In this document: piece after piece, positions 54,069-62,388 of the stretch
Numbering within the stretch: the stretch's first letter is position 1
Layout: every line of letters starts with the position of its first letter
Notes under the pieces: generated by a model
The model's database searches: none
What the model saw: only the letters and a program-made list of their open reading frames with translations
Told to the model about the DNA's origin: nothing
Translations under genes and position numbers: made by a program
NCBI GenBank assembly: GCA_019638615.1
Contig: JAHBTL010000001.1
Span: 62,001-126,000 of the forward strand
Length of the DNA: 64,000 nucleotides
Source of the DNA: Chitinophagaceae bacterium
Lineage (GTDB): Bacteria; Bacteroidota; Bacteroidia; Chitinophagales; Chitinophagaceae
Reading direction: 5' to 3'

Positions 54069-55442
54069 AGCTTCTATATCCGCGGTAGTTTTAACAAGGG
54101 GCTCTCCCAGGACGCGTTTGCCTGTTTTGGTAATGAGCACATCTTCCTCTACCCGTATACCGCCCATATTTTTATATTGATCCAGCTTATCGTAACAAAT
54201 AAAATCTTTATGCAGCCCCCTGGACTGCCATTCATCTGAAAGCAAATGATTAAAATAAATGCCCGGCTCCACAGTTAATACAAAACCCTCTTCCAGCGCC
54301 CTTCCCAACCGGAGTGATTTCAATCCAAACTGTGTGCTTTTGGTCAAGGCTTCGGTATAGCCCACATATTCCTCTCCCAGGTTTTCCATATCATGGGTAT
54401 CTAACCCCAACATATGACCCAGCCCGCATGGAAAAAATACAGCATGCGCTCCTTCCTGTACAGCCGCTTCTGTATCGCCTTTCATAAGACCCAGCATCTT
54501 TAGCCCCTCTGTTATTTTCCGGCAGGCCAGCAGATGAACATCTTTATATAATACACCAGGTTGCAATACCCCAAGCGCAGCTTCATGTGCGGATAAAACA
54601 AGATCGTATATTTCCTTTTGCTGAGCGGAAAACTTTCCACTTACGGGGAATGTCCGTGTTAAGTCGCCGGCATAATGCATGGCTGTTTCCGCGCCACAGT
54701 CACAAAGCAATAGCTGCCCGTCATGGATCACATTGTTTGCATAATGGTTATGCAGTATTTGCCCGTTTACGGTAAGAATGGTAGGAAAAGAAAGATTACC
54801 GCCTGAACTGATGGCCAGCCCGTGTAACCTGCCTGCGATATCCGTTTCGTTAGCGCCCGCCCTGCCGGCTCGCATTGCCAGTAATTGCATAGCATTGGTG
54901 GTGTTTACCGCCATTTCAATTTGTGCAATTTCGCCTTCCGTTTTAACAGAACGCTGGGCTACAACAGCCTGAATAAAAGGGACAGACATTTTATGCGCTA
55001 CGGCTGTTAACGGAATATGCAGCCACTCGCTCAGGCACAATGCCTGTTCGGGCCTGTAAGGTGGTAAATAGTGTATCTGCCTGTTGGCTGTCAACGCACG
55101 CTGTAACCAGGGATCAATATTTTTCAGCGGCTCCACCGTTGCTATCCCGGCATCATTTGCCATTTCTCTTACAGACTTCCGGTGCCCCGTCCATACAATG
55201 TCTTCTATAGTAAGTTCATCTCCAAACAATATTTCCTGGTTATGATCTATATCAATAACGCTGATAATGTCCGGAACATCCAGTCCGGTAAAATATAAAA
55301 AAGTGCTGTCCTGGCGGAAATGATAAAAATTGTGCAGGTAGTTCATGCTGCTCTCTTTGTTACCAGGCAGCAGTATAACACCGGTTTTTAACTGATGTTT
55401 CAGCATTTCCCTGCGTTGCACATACACAGCGGTAGTAAACAT
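54051..55442 (-). CDS. pepP: Xaa-Pro aminopeptidase (aminopeptidase P)
   Basis: A 463-aa metallopeptidase that removes an N-terminal residue before proline. It has the AMP_N domain (about 10-140) and a pita-bread catalytic domain with the two-metal ligands: the two aspartates in LLCDCGAETAMHYAGDLTRTF, the histidine in GLGHMLGLDTHDME, and glutamates in LTVEPGIYF and IRVEEDVLIT. No signal peptide, so cytoplasmic. It lies 46 bp downstream of the serine dehydratase gene in the same direction. Confidence 0.95.
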   Translation of the reverse strand: MFTTAVYVQRREMLKHQLKTGVILLPGNKESSMNYLHNFYHFRQDSTFLYFTGLDVPDIISVIDIDHNQEILFGDELTIEDIVWTGHRKSVREMANDAGIATVEPLKNIDPWLQRALTANRQIHYLPPYRPEQALCLSEWLHIPLTAVAHKMSVPFIQAVVAQRSVKTEGEIAQIEMAVNTTNAMQLLAMRAGRAGANETDIAGRLHGLAISSGGNLSFPTILTVNGQILHNHYANNVIHDGQLLLCDCGAETAMHYAGDLTRTFPVSGKFSAQQKEIYDLVLSAHEAALGVLQPGVLYKDVHLLACRKITEGLKMLGLMKGDTEAAVQEGAHAVFFPCGLGHMLGLDTHDMENLGEEYVGYTEALTKSTQFGLKSLRLGRALEEGFVLTVEPGIYFNHLLSDEWQSRGLHKDFICYDKLDQYKNMGGIRVEEDVLITKTGKRVLGEPLVKTTADIEAVTAEG

Positions 55443-55488
55443 GGTTAATAGTCGTTCATCAATTTGTTGTTATAATATATGGTGGTCA

Positions 55489-57063
55489 TTAACAGCTTTT
55501 AAAAAACTGCGGCGTGGCATTTAATTTTTCTTCCAAAGCTTTTGCCGCTTTGGTAACAGATAATCCGCCTAAATTGGTACAGCGTAAAGTATGGGGTATG
55601 CTATTTCCTACTTTGTCCATTGCATCAATCACTTCGTCCAGCGGTATTAAATGGTTGTAATCTGCCAGGGCCATATTGGCGCACGAAAGCGCATTGGTGG
55701 CGGCCATTACATTTTTGCCTAAACAGGGCGCTTCTACCCTGTTGGCTATAGGATCGCAAATCATGCCCAGTGAATTTTGTAAGGCCACGGATGCCGCAGC
55801 AATGGATTGATGCAGGCTTCCTCCTGCAAGATAAGTGATGGCGGCAGCAGCCATTCCCGATCCGGAACCGCATTCTGCCTGGCATCCTCCCACCTCAGCA
55901 GCAAAAGTAGCATGGGCGGCAATAAATACGCCAATAACGGCAGCAGCCATCATGGCTTTTATCACTTCTTCTTCATTTATTTTCCTGGCATCCCCCACAC
56001 CAATTACAGCTCCGGGCAACGCACCGCAGGAACCGGCAGTAGGCGCTGCCACAATCACTCCCATAGAACTTTTAACTTCCATCATAGCAGATACATACAT
56101 GATAATCGTATTCAACACTTCACCTTCCACCAGCTTCTTTTTTGCTTTTTTCTCCTGAAACTGAACCGACTGTGCCCCTAAAATACGATCATCATAATGT
56201 GTTCCCTGTAACCCGCTGTAAATGGAGTTGCGCATGATCTGAACGATCTCCCGCATTTTGCTCATGACTTCCTCATGACTAATATTACCCCTCGCCGCTT
56301 CATAATGAACTGCCAGTTGCCATAGTTCCAGGCTTTTGTCTTCGTTGTATGCCATCATTTCTTCGCAGGTAATAAAAGGAACAGATATATTTGGAGAAGA
56401 CAATACCGGTAATACAGGATGTATCTTTTTTATACAACGTACGTTTGGCAGTTGCATCCATTCCTGCAGTAGCGAACCGGAGGGAAAGTGTTGGGATTTT
56501 ATTTCAAAGAACGGAACAGCTCCGTCATGAAAGATTACTGTACCGGATGTAAATGAAGAAGACAAAAAACTGCTGATATCTGCTGCCGCCTCCACGTATA
56601 CCAGGGTTTCAAAATAATCCCCGGCCATTGACACTTTTGCCCCGTCTACTTCTATTATTTCAATCATTCCGCCACCTGTGGAAATGGCCGTCAGCGACCG
56701 GGACTCTTCGCTGTTATGCAGCGTGATCTTATAGGTGTTGGGATGACGGGCTGCAATATCTGTTATCGCAATATCCACCTGAATTCCCGCCATTTCAATA
56801 TATCGCTCCGCCTCCGGTAACCGTTCGTCATACGCTTCCCATCCCAAAAAGCCACCAAACAATCCCATATCCGAACCCTGGCTTTTATGGGTAGTAGCCA
56901 GCGACCCGCCAGGATCAAATTCAACCAGTATATTTTTTATCACGCCACCCATTAAGTCACGCCCTATTCTTCCAATGCGTAAAGCTGCCGCACAGTGCGA
57001 GCTGGAAGGTCCCCGCATTACAGGACCAATGACATCATTAAATATACTGGGATAGGTTTCCAT
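55489..57063 (-). CDS. sdaA: L-serine ammonia-lyase, iron-sulfur dependent, single chain
   Basis: A 524-aa cytoplasmic enzyme that turns L-serine to pyruvate and ammonia. The beta domain comes first (SIFNDVIGPVMRGPSSSHCA, to about residue 160), then the alpha domain with cluster cysteines in APTAGSCGALPG, GGCQAECGSGSGM, MICDPIANRVEAPCLGKN and LSCANMALADY. The length equals beta plus alpha fused. It sits with peptidase genes on the same strand, which suggests use of peptide-derived amino acids (inference). Confidence 0.95.
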   Translation of the reverse strand: METYPSIFNDVIGPVMRGPSSSHCAAALRIGRIGRDLMGGVIKNILVEFDPGGSLATTHKSQGSDMGLFGGFLGWEAYDERLPEAERYIEMAGIQVDIAITDIAARHPNTYKITLHNSEESRSLTAISTGGGMIEIIEVDGAKVSMAGDYFETLVYVEAAADISSFLSSSFTSGTVIFHDGAVPFFEIKSQHFPSGSLLQEWMQLPNVRCIKKIHPVLPVLSSPNISVPFITCEEMMAYNEDKSLELWQLAVHYEAARGNISHEEVMSKMREIVQIMRNSIYSGLQGTHYDDRILGAQSVQFQEKKAKKKLVEGEVLNTIIMYVSAMMEVKSSMGVIVAAPTAGSCGALPGAVIGVGDARKINEEEVIKAMMAAAVIGVFIAAHATFAAEVGGCQAECGSGSGMAAAAITYLAGGSLHQSIAAASVALQNSLGMICDPIANRVEAPCLGKNVMAATNALSCANMALADYNHLIPLDEVIDAMDKVGNSIPHTLRCTNLGGLSVTKAAKALEEKLNATPQFFKSC

Positions 57064-57156
57064 AACACATGCTTTATATGGTGAAATTACTGCTATTATT
57101 CAAAATTTTTGAGCAGCTTCTAAGCCGGATGATGTATAGTACGGCTCATCCCCATC

Positions 57157-59403
57157 TTACAGGTTCTCCTTTAAAAAATTAAACATGGTTCTTCTCAGGT
57201 GCAACGATGTATTCTTCCGTTCGTTAATGCTGTGGGAACGCATGGGGTACGACATCATGCTGAACAGCTTATTGTTCTGTATCAGTTTATCAGCCAGCAT
57301 TTCAAAACTTTGATAATGCACATTGTCATCTCCTGTTCCGTGAATGATCATCAGGTTACCTTTTAAGTTGGCCGCATGTGTTATAGGAGACCCCTCCCTG
57401 TATCCTTCCACATTGTCGTCGGGCAGCCCCATGTACCGTTCCTGGTAAGTGGCGTCGTATAACCGCTGATCCGAAACAAAAGCCAAAGCAATACCGGTTT
57501 TATACAAATCGGGGTACCTGAACATACAATTCATGGTCATCTGCCCACCACCGCTCCAGCCCCATATCCCAACCCGGGCGGCATCAATAAAAGGATATTG
57601 CTGCAGAATTACCCGGGCTGCCGCGTACTGGTCTTTAGCAGCAAGTATGCCGATCTGGCGATAGATGGATTTTCTCCATTCGCGGCCCCGGGGCACATTG
57701 GTTCCCCTGTTATCAATACTCATAACAATATATCCCTGCTGTGCCAGGAAATGATGCCACAGATCGCCACCCTGCCAGCTATCCTGTACCGTAGAAGCGG
57801 CAGGCTCGCCATATACATAGATCAGCAGCGGATATTTTTTGGAAGGATCAAACCCGGGTGGTTTGATCATCCATGCATCCATCTCCGCTTCCGGAGTTTT
57901 AATTTTTACAAACTCTTTAGGCGACAGGGATAATTTTGATACCGCTTCTTTCAGCGCAGTATTTTCCTGCAAGACCCTGATGGTTTTGTGTGCCTGCAAC
58001 TGTATTAAAGCAATTTGCGGAGGAGTGCCGGCACTTTGCCAGGTATGAATGGCCCACTTAGCATCAGCGCTGATCTGATAGCTATGCTGGCCGCCTGTTC
58101 CCGCTGGTGTTACCCTTTCAGCTTTTCCTTTTCCATTCAACCGGCTCCGGTACAAAAAACGCTGCGTATAATTACCGGGAGAGGCAATGTAATATACAAA
58201 ACCACTTTTAGGATCAATGCAGCTAATGCTTACCACATCCAATTGTTCCTGAATGATCGGTTCTGTTTTTGTCCCGTCCCTCGACACTTTATAAAGTTTG
58301 GTCCACCCATCTTTCTCGCTTGTCCAGGTAAATGCTTTTTCATTGTCAAGCCACATGATATTATCATGCAGGTTCAGAAATGCATCATCTTTATCAGTGA
58401 GTATATTTTTCAACTGCATGGAAGTGATATCTGCTACCCAAACACGATTGGTGTTCTGCAGCCTGTTCAACTGCTGGATCATTACTTCACTTGATTTTGG
58501 AATAAAGTCCATACGGGCAATGTAATTATTGCGTGGATCACCGGGTATATCAAACCATCGCGTGACGCCTCCCGTTGCTGCTACTACACCCACTTTAACG
58601 GCAGATAAGGTGGTGCCGACCTTAGGGTAAGGCAACGGGATGGGTTTGGAATAGATTGAGTCAATATTGTTGATCATGTAAAAGACACCTGTACCTTTCG
58701 TATCCGACTGCCAGTAGGCGATATGAGTTCCATCAGGGCTCCACCGGAACCCATCCCTGCAATCGAGCTCTTCTTCGTATACCCAGTCAAAGGTTCCGTT
58801 AATGATATGATCACTACCGTCATTTGTTATCGGGGTGATCATTCCGGATGCCAGTTGCTCCACGTAGATGTTATTCCTGCTGACAAATGCCACCCTGCTG
58901 GCATCGGGAGAAAATTTGGCAAACATCATCGTAGCTTCTTCCAGTGACTTTCCCAGTTGCTGTAACGCTCCGGTTGCTACATGCAGCACCCAATAATCTC
59001 CCCTGGTGTGATAGCGCCACACTTTACGGGTATTGGTAAAAATGAGCAAAAGCTGATTGTCTTCCGACCATGTATAATTTTGTATAGAAAGAGGCAGGGC
59101 TGCGCCTTGCGGTATCAACTGCCGGGCATTGACCAATACGGTTCTTTGCCCTGATTGTGCATCGTATTTTACAATATCGGTACCTCCAGACGTTTCATTT
59201 CTTTCAAGTGTAGAATAGCCTTTATTATCTTTCATCCAGCGTACCGGTCCAAAGCCGGCAACATCATATTTATTGCTGTTGTAAATGTCCTCCAGCGTAA
59301 GACTGCCTGTATATTGTCCCTTCACAGAGAGAGATAACAGCACTATTGGTAAAAAGGCCAGTAAGCGTATTCTGCCTAAAAATGATTTCATGATCCGCTT
59401 CAT
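57157..59403 (-). CDS. Dipeptidyl peptidase IV-type serine peptidase (S9B)
   Basis: A 748-aa exported peptidase. A signal peptide starts at MKSFLGRIRLLAFL (ATG 59391) or four residues earlier (59403). The beta-propeller carries the DPP IV glutamate motif DWVYEEELDC, which binds the substrate amino end. The catalytic triad is serine in GWSGGGQMTM, aspartate in HGTGDDNVH and histidine in RSHSINERKN. It releases X-Pro dipeptides in the periplasm. Its ATG is 3 bp after the GH95 stop, so the two are cotranscribed. Confidence 0.94.
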   Translation of the reverse strand: MKRIMKSFLGRIRLLAFLPIVLLSLSVKGQYTGSLTLEDIYNSNKYDVAGFGPVRWMKDNKGYSTLERNETSGGTDIVKYDAQSGQRTVLVNARQLIPQGAALPLSIQNYTWSEDNQLLLIFTNTRKVWRYHTRGDYWVLHVATGALQQLGKSLEEATMMFAKFSPDASRVAFVSRNNIYVEQLASGMITPITNDGSDHIINGTFDWVYEEELDCRDGFRWSPDGTHIAYWQSDTKGTGVFYMINNIDSIYSKPIPLPYPKVGTTLSAVKVGVVAATGGVTRWFDIPGDPRNNYIARMDFIPKSSEVMIQQLNRLQNTNRVWVADITSMQLKNILTDKDDAFLNLHDNIMWLDNEKAFTWTSEKDGWTKLYKVSRDGTKTEPIIQEQLDVVSISCIDPKSGFVYYIASPGNYTQRFLYRSRLNGKGKAERVTPAGTGGQHSYQISADAKWAIHTWQSAGTPPQIALIQLQAHKTIRVLQENTALKEAVSKLSLSPKEFVKIKTPEAEMDAWMIKPPGFDPSKKYPLLIYVYGEPAASTVQDSWQGGDLWHHFLAQQGYIVMSIDNRGTNVPRGREWRKSIYRQIGILAAKDQYAAARVILQQYPFIDAARVGIWGWSGGGQMTMNCMFRYPDLYKTGIALAFVSDQRLYDATYQERYMGLPDDNVEGYREGSPITHAANLKGNLMIIHGTGDDNVHYQSFEMLADKLIQNNKLFSMMSYPMRSHSINERKNTSLHLRRTMFNFLKENL

Positions 59404-59406
59404 ATC

Positions 59407-61878
59407 TTATTTAAATTGTACGAGATAGTTTTCACCTGCCCTGGTAGGAAATTCAATCATGTTATTCTCCCCGGACCGGGGTTTTATAAGCTTCCCCCTG
59501 CTATCCCGCAGCGTTAAAGCGGCTCCTGCTTTTTTCAACCTGAATATCATACCTGAAGATGAATGTATATTTAATTGAACAGGCTTGCGATCCTTCCATG
59601 TCATATTGATCTCAAAACCGCCTCTTACTTTTATCCCGTCTGCTTTTCCCGCATTCCATTCTGCCGGAACCGCAGGCAGCAGTTCCACGTATCCCTCATT
59701 GGACTGAACCAACATTTCGGTAACACCGGCGGCTAAACCCATCGTTCCGTCAATTTGCATGGGACCCTTCGTAAAAAACTGCGGTGAAGCATGCCTCGCC
59801 AGGTAAAGCTTCAGTATCTTATTAGCCCGCTCCCCATCGCCCATTCTGGCCCATAAAGGTATTTTCCAGGCCATAGACCAGGGCGCATTACCATAAGAGG
59901 AATCTCCACGTTGTTCCAGAGCGGCTCTTACTGCAGGCATTACCTCCGGTGTTTTTTGAAACGATAAAACATTCCCGGGATACAACCCATACAAATGCGA
60001 TAAATGACGATGCCTGATCTCTGTTTGACCCCAGTCATCCAGCCACTCCTGCAACGCACCATCTTTACCTACAAGCGGCGGAGGCAATTGAGATTTCGCC
60101 TGCTGTACCTTTTCTATATAATCCGCATCCAGCTTTAAAAGGTTTGCGGCTTTAATATAATAATCAAACAAATCGTGCAGTATCTGCATGTCAATGGTAG
60201 CGCCCGCACAAACATTGGTGGCCGGGCGAAAACTGGCCGTCACTTCATCAAAATATTTGCCATTGCCGGGGCGATCGGGAAAATTTTCAGGTGAATTGGA
60301 AGGATTTGTGACCAGCCACCCTTTTGTGGGATGCCTCACCAGGAAATCCATAAAGAAATCAACAGAACCTTTTAATACCGGGTAAGCTCTCTTCAAAAAT
60401 TGCTGATCCGGATTATAGAGATAATGTTCCCAAAGATGGTTGGTGAGCCAGGCTCCGCCCACTGTAAACGTACCCCAGGTAGATCCATCCATGGGAGCGG
60501 CTACCCTCCACAGATCCGTATTTTGATGGAACACCCACCCTTTTGCACCGTAATGCTCCCTGGCAACCGCAGCCCCTTCATCCATTAACTCTTCTACCAT
60601 TTTTATCAATGGCTCCGCACATTCCGATAAATTGGCAGACTCTACCGCCCAGTAATTCATCTGGATATTGATATTGGTAGTGTATTTGGAGTCCCACCAG
60701 GGGTTCATATCCTTGTTCCAGATACCCTGCAGATTGGCAGGCTGGGTGCCGGGCCGCGAGGAAGCGATCAATGTATACCGTCCAAACTGATACCCTAATG
60801 CAGCTAATGCCGGATCTGGCTGGTAACGGATATTTTTTATTCTTACGTCTGTAGGTTCATAAGACAGATCCGTAACCGGCAATTGTAAAGTTACCCTGCC
60901 GAATAATTTCCTGTAATCCTGTATATGCCGCTGTTTTAACTGATCATACCCTTTCCCTTGTAAAGCATCTAAATACTTACTGACCCGGCTGTGCGCATCG
61001 GCAGATACATCTTTATAATTTACAAAATTAGTGGCTGCAACAAGATACAATGTAACAGCGTCAGCGTTTTGTATCACCATATTTTCATCATCAACGCTTA
61101 CCGTTCCATTTTCAATAGCGGCTTTCAACTTTACCTCGTATTTCAAAGCGCCTTTTATGCCCATATAATCAGCAGATTTGCCGGTTAATACCAGCCTATC
61201 GTTTCCTTCTCCATCCATCCTGAAGTAATCTGTAGCATAGTTAGAATGCTGCTGGTTCCTTTCACCTCTCAGGTTGGCCTTAAAAGAAACAGCACCCGGC
61301 TTGTCAGCCGTAATACGAATGACAATCGCCTGATCAGGTTCTGAAGCAAATACTTCTCTTTTATACTGTACCCCATTTATCGAATACTGAACGGTGGTAA
61401 CAGCGGTTTCCAGATCCAGCCAACGATGATAATTGCTGACTTCTTTTTCTTCCGGAAAAAACAAATGGATATTACCCAGCGCCTGGTATTTCTGCTGCTC
61501 AACGGGATATCCCATCAGGTAGCGGCCGAAGCGCTTTTGCGCCTCAAAAAACTGCTCATTAAAAACCAGCTCCTGGATCTCCTTCAGTTTCGTATGCCCG
61601 CCCTTTACTACGGTGGAATAAGGACCCCCCGACCAGTAAGTATCTTCATTAAATTGTATTATTTCTTCACCGGTTCTACCAAAAACCATAGCGCCTAATC
61701 TGCCGTTCCCTACAGGTAACGCATCGTCCCATGTACCTGCCGCCTGCCTGTACCACAACAGGGTGGCAGGATCAAAGTTCCTTTCGATGATCTTCTGCAG
61801 CGTTCCGTTCTGCTGGGCGTATGCACCACCCCATATCATAAAGCCAACAATAAAAACTACTTTTCTGAAAAGGGTCAT
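59407..61878 (-). CDS. GH95 family glycosidase (alpha-L-fucosidase or L-galactosidase)
   Basis: From the ATG at 61878 the product is 823 aa with a signal peptide MTLFRKVVFIVGFMIWGGAYAQ; the upstream frame (to 61980) has no matching N-terminus. The N-terminal beta domain has WDDALPVGNGRLGAMVFG and FNEDTYWSGGP. The alpha/alpha barrel carries the GH95 asparagine motif NINIQMNYW, the VTNPSNSPEN and TIDMQILHDLFDYY segments, and LQEWLDDWGQTEIRHRHLSH. GH95 enzymes cut alpha-1,2-L-fucose or alpha-L-galactose from xyloglucan and other plant glycans by inversion. A -7 box lies at 61896-61903. Confidence 0.93.
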   Translation of the reverse strand: MTLFRKVVFIVGFMIWGGAYAQQNGTLQKIIERNFDPATLLWYRQAAGTWDDALPVGNGRLGAMVFGRTGEEIIQFNEDTYWSGGPYSTVVKGGHTKLKEIQELVFNEQFFEAQKRFGRYLMGYPVEQQKYQALGNIHLFFPEEKEVSNYHRWLDLETAVTTVQYSINGVQYKREVFASEPDQAIVIRITADKPGAVSFKANLRGERNQQHSNYATDYFRMDGEGNDRLVLTGKSADYMGIKGALKYEVKLKAAIENGTVSVDDENMVIQNADAVTLYLVAATNFVNYKDVSADAHSRVSKYLDALQGKGYDQLKQRHIQDYRKLFGRVTLQLPVTDLSYEPTDVRIKNIRYQPDPALAALGYQFGRYTLIASSRPGTQPANLQGIWNKDMNPWWDSKYTTNINIQMNYWAVESANLSECAEPLIKMVEELMDEGAAVAREHYGAKGWVFHQNTDLWRVAAPMDGSTWGTFTVGGAWLTNHLWEHYLYNPDQQFLKRAYPVLKGSVDFFMDFLVRHPTKGWLVTNPSNSPENFPDRPGNGKYFDEVTASFRPATNVCAGATIDMQILHDLFDYYIKAANLLKLDADYIEKVQQAKSQLPPPLVGKDGALQEWLDDWGQTEIRHRHLSHLYGLYPGNVLSFQKTPEVMPAVRAALEQRGDSSYGNAPWSMAWKIPLWARMGDGERANKILKLYLARHASPQFFTKGPMQIDGTMGLAAGVTEMLVQSNEGYVELLPAVPAEWNAGKADGIKVRGGFEINMTWKDRKPVQLNIHSSSGMIFRLKKAGAALTLRDSRGKLIKPRSGENNMIEFPTRAGENYLVQFK

Positions 61879-62388
61879 ATAGCTATACTTTGGATCAAAA
61901 ATAAGCGTATAAACAAGCTGTCTCGTAATAGAATTTAACCAATGCAGATACGATTTTACCATCCCAATATGAAATGACATATGTGTTATTGATTACGCAA
62001 TTTTAGCATCAATGCAGTTTTGTATGGATAAACGTACAGGAGACAACAAACAAGACCGGCATCCGATCTTAAGTAGCTCAATCAACAGTTAAGATCAATG
62101 CCAGTCATTGTTATTAACATGAGAAAAAAGACTTTCAAAAATAGTGATCAGCCGTAATAACAAGACCGTTAAAATTACCTGTTGATGATAGTATCTTAAC
62201 TAAAAAGGTTGATCTGCATATTATGCAACATGGTAAAATCATAGCAGCACCGGTTAAAATATGAAGCCACCCCACCTTAGAAAGACATTATCTTTAGAGC
62301 GCATTCCAAACTATCATACGTGTTCGTTCCTGTGAGGCGCCGACAGCGGATTGCCCCATATTTTCAACTGTTTATAAAAATATATGCT
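61879..62388. other. Divergent gap between the GH95 and GH28 genes
   Basis: A 510-bp gap with no ORF of note. It holds a perfect -7 box for the GH95 gene (61896-61903) and a near match TATCTTTA at about 62288 for the plus side, 100 bases before the GH28 start. No repeats were seen. Confidence 0.5.
61896..61903 (-). promoter_or_regulatory. -7 box of the GH95 operon (TATTTTTG)
   Basis: The complement of CAAAAATA is a perfect TAnnTTTG match 17 bases before the chosen ATG at 61878. It supports that start over the longer upstream frame, which would begin upstream of the promoter. No -33 TTTG is found at 19-21 bases. Confidence 0.6.
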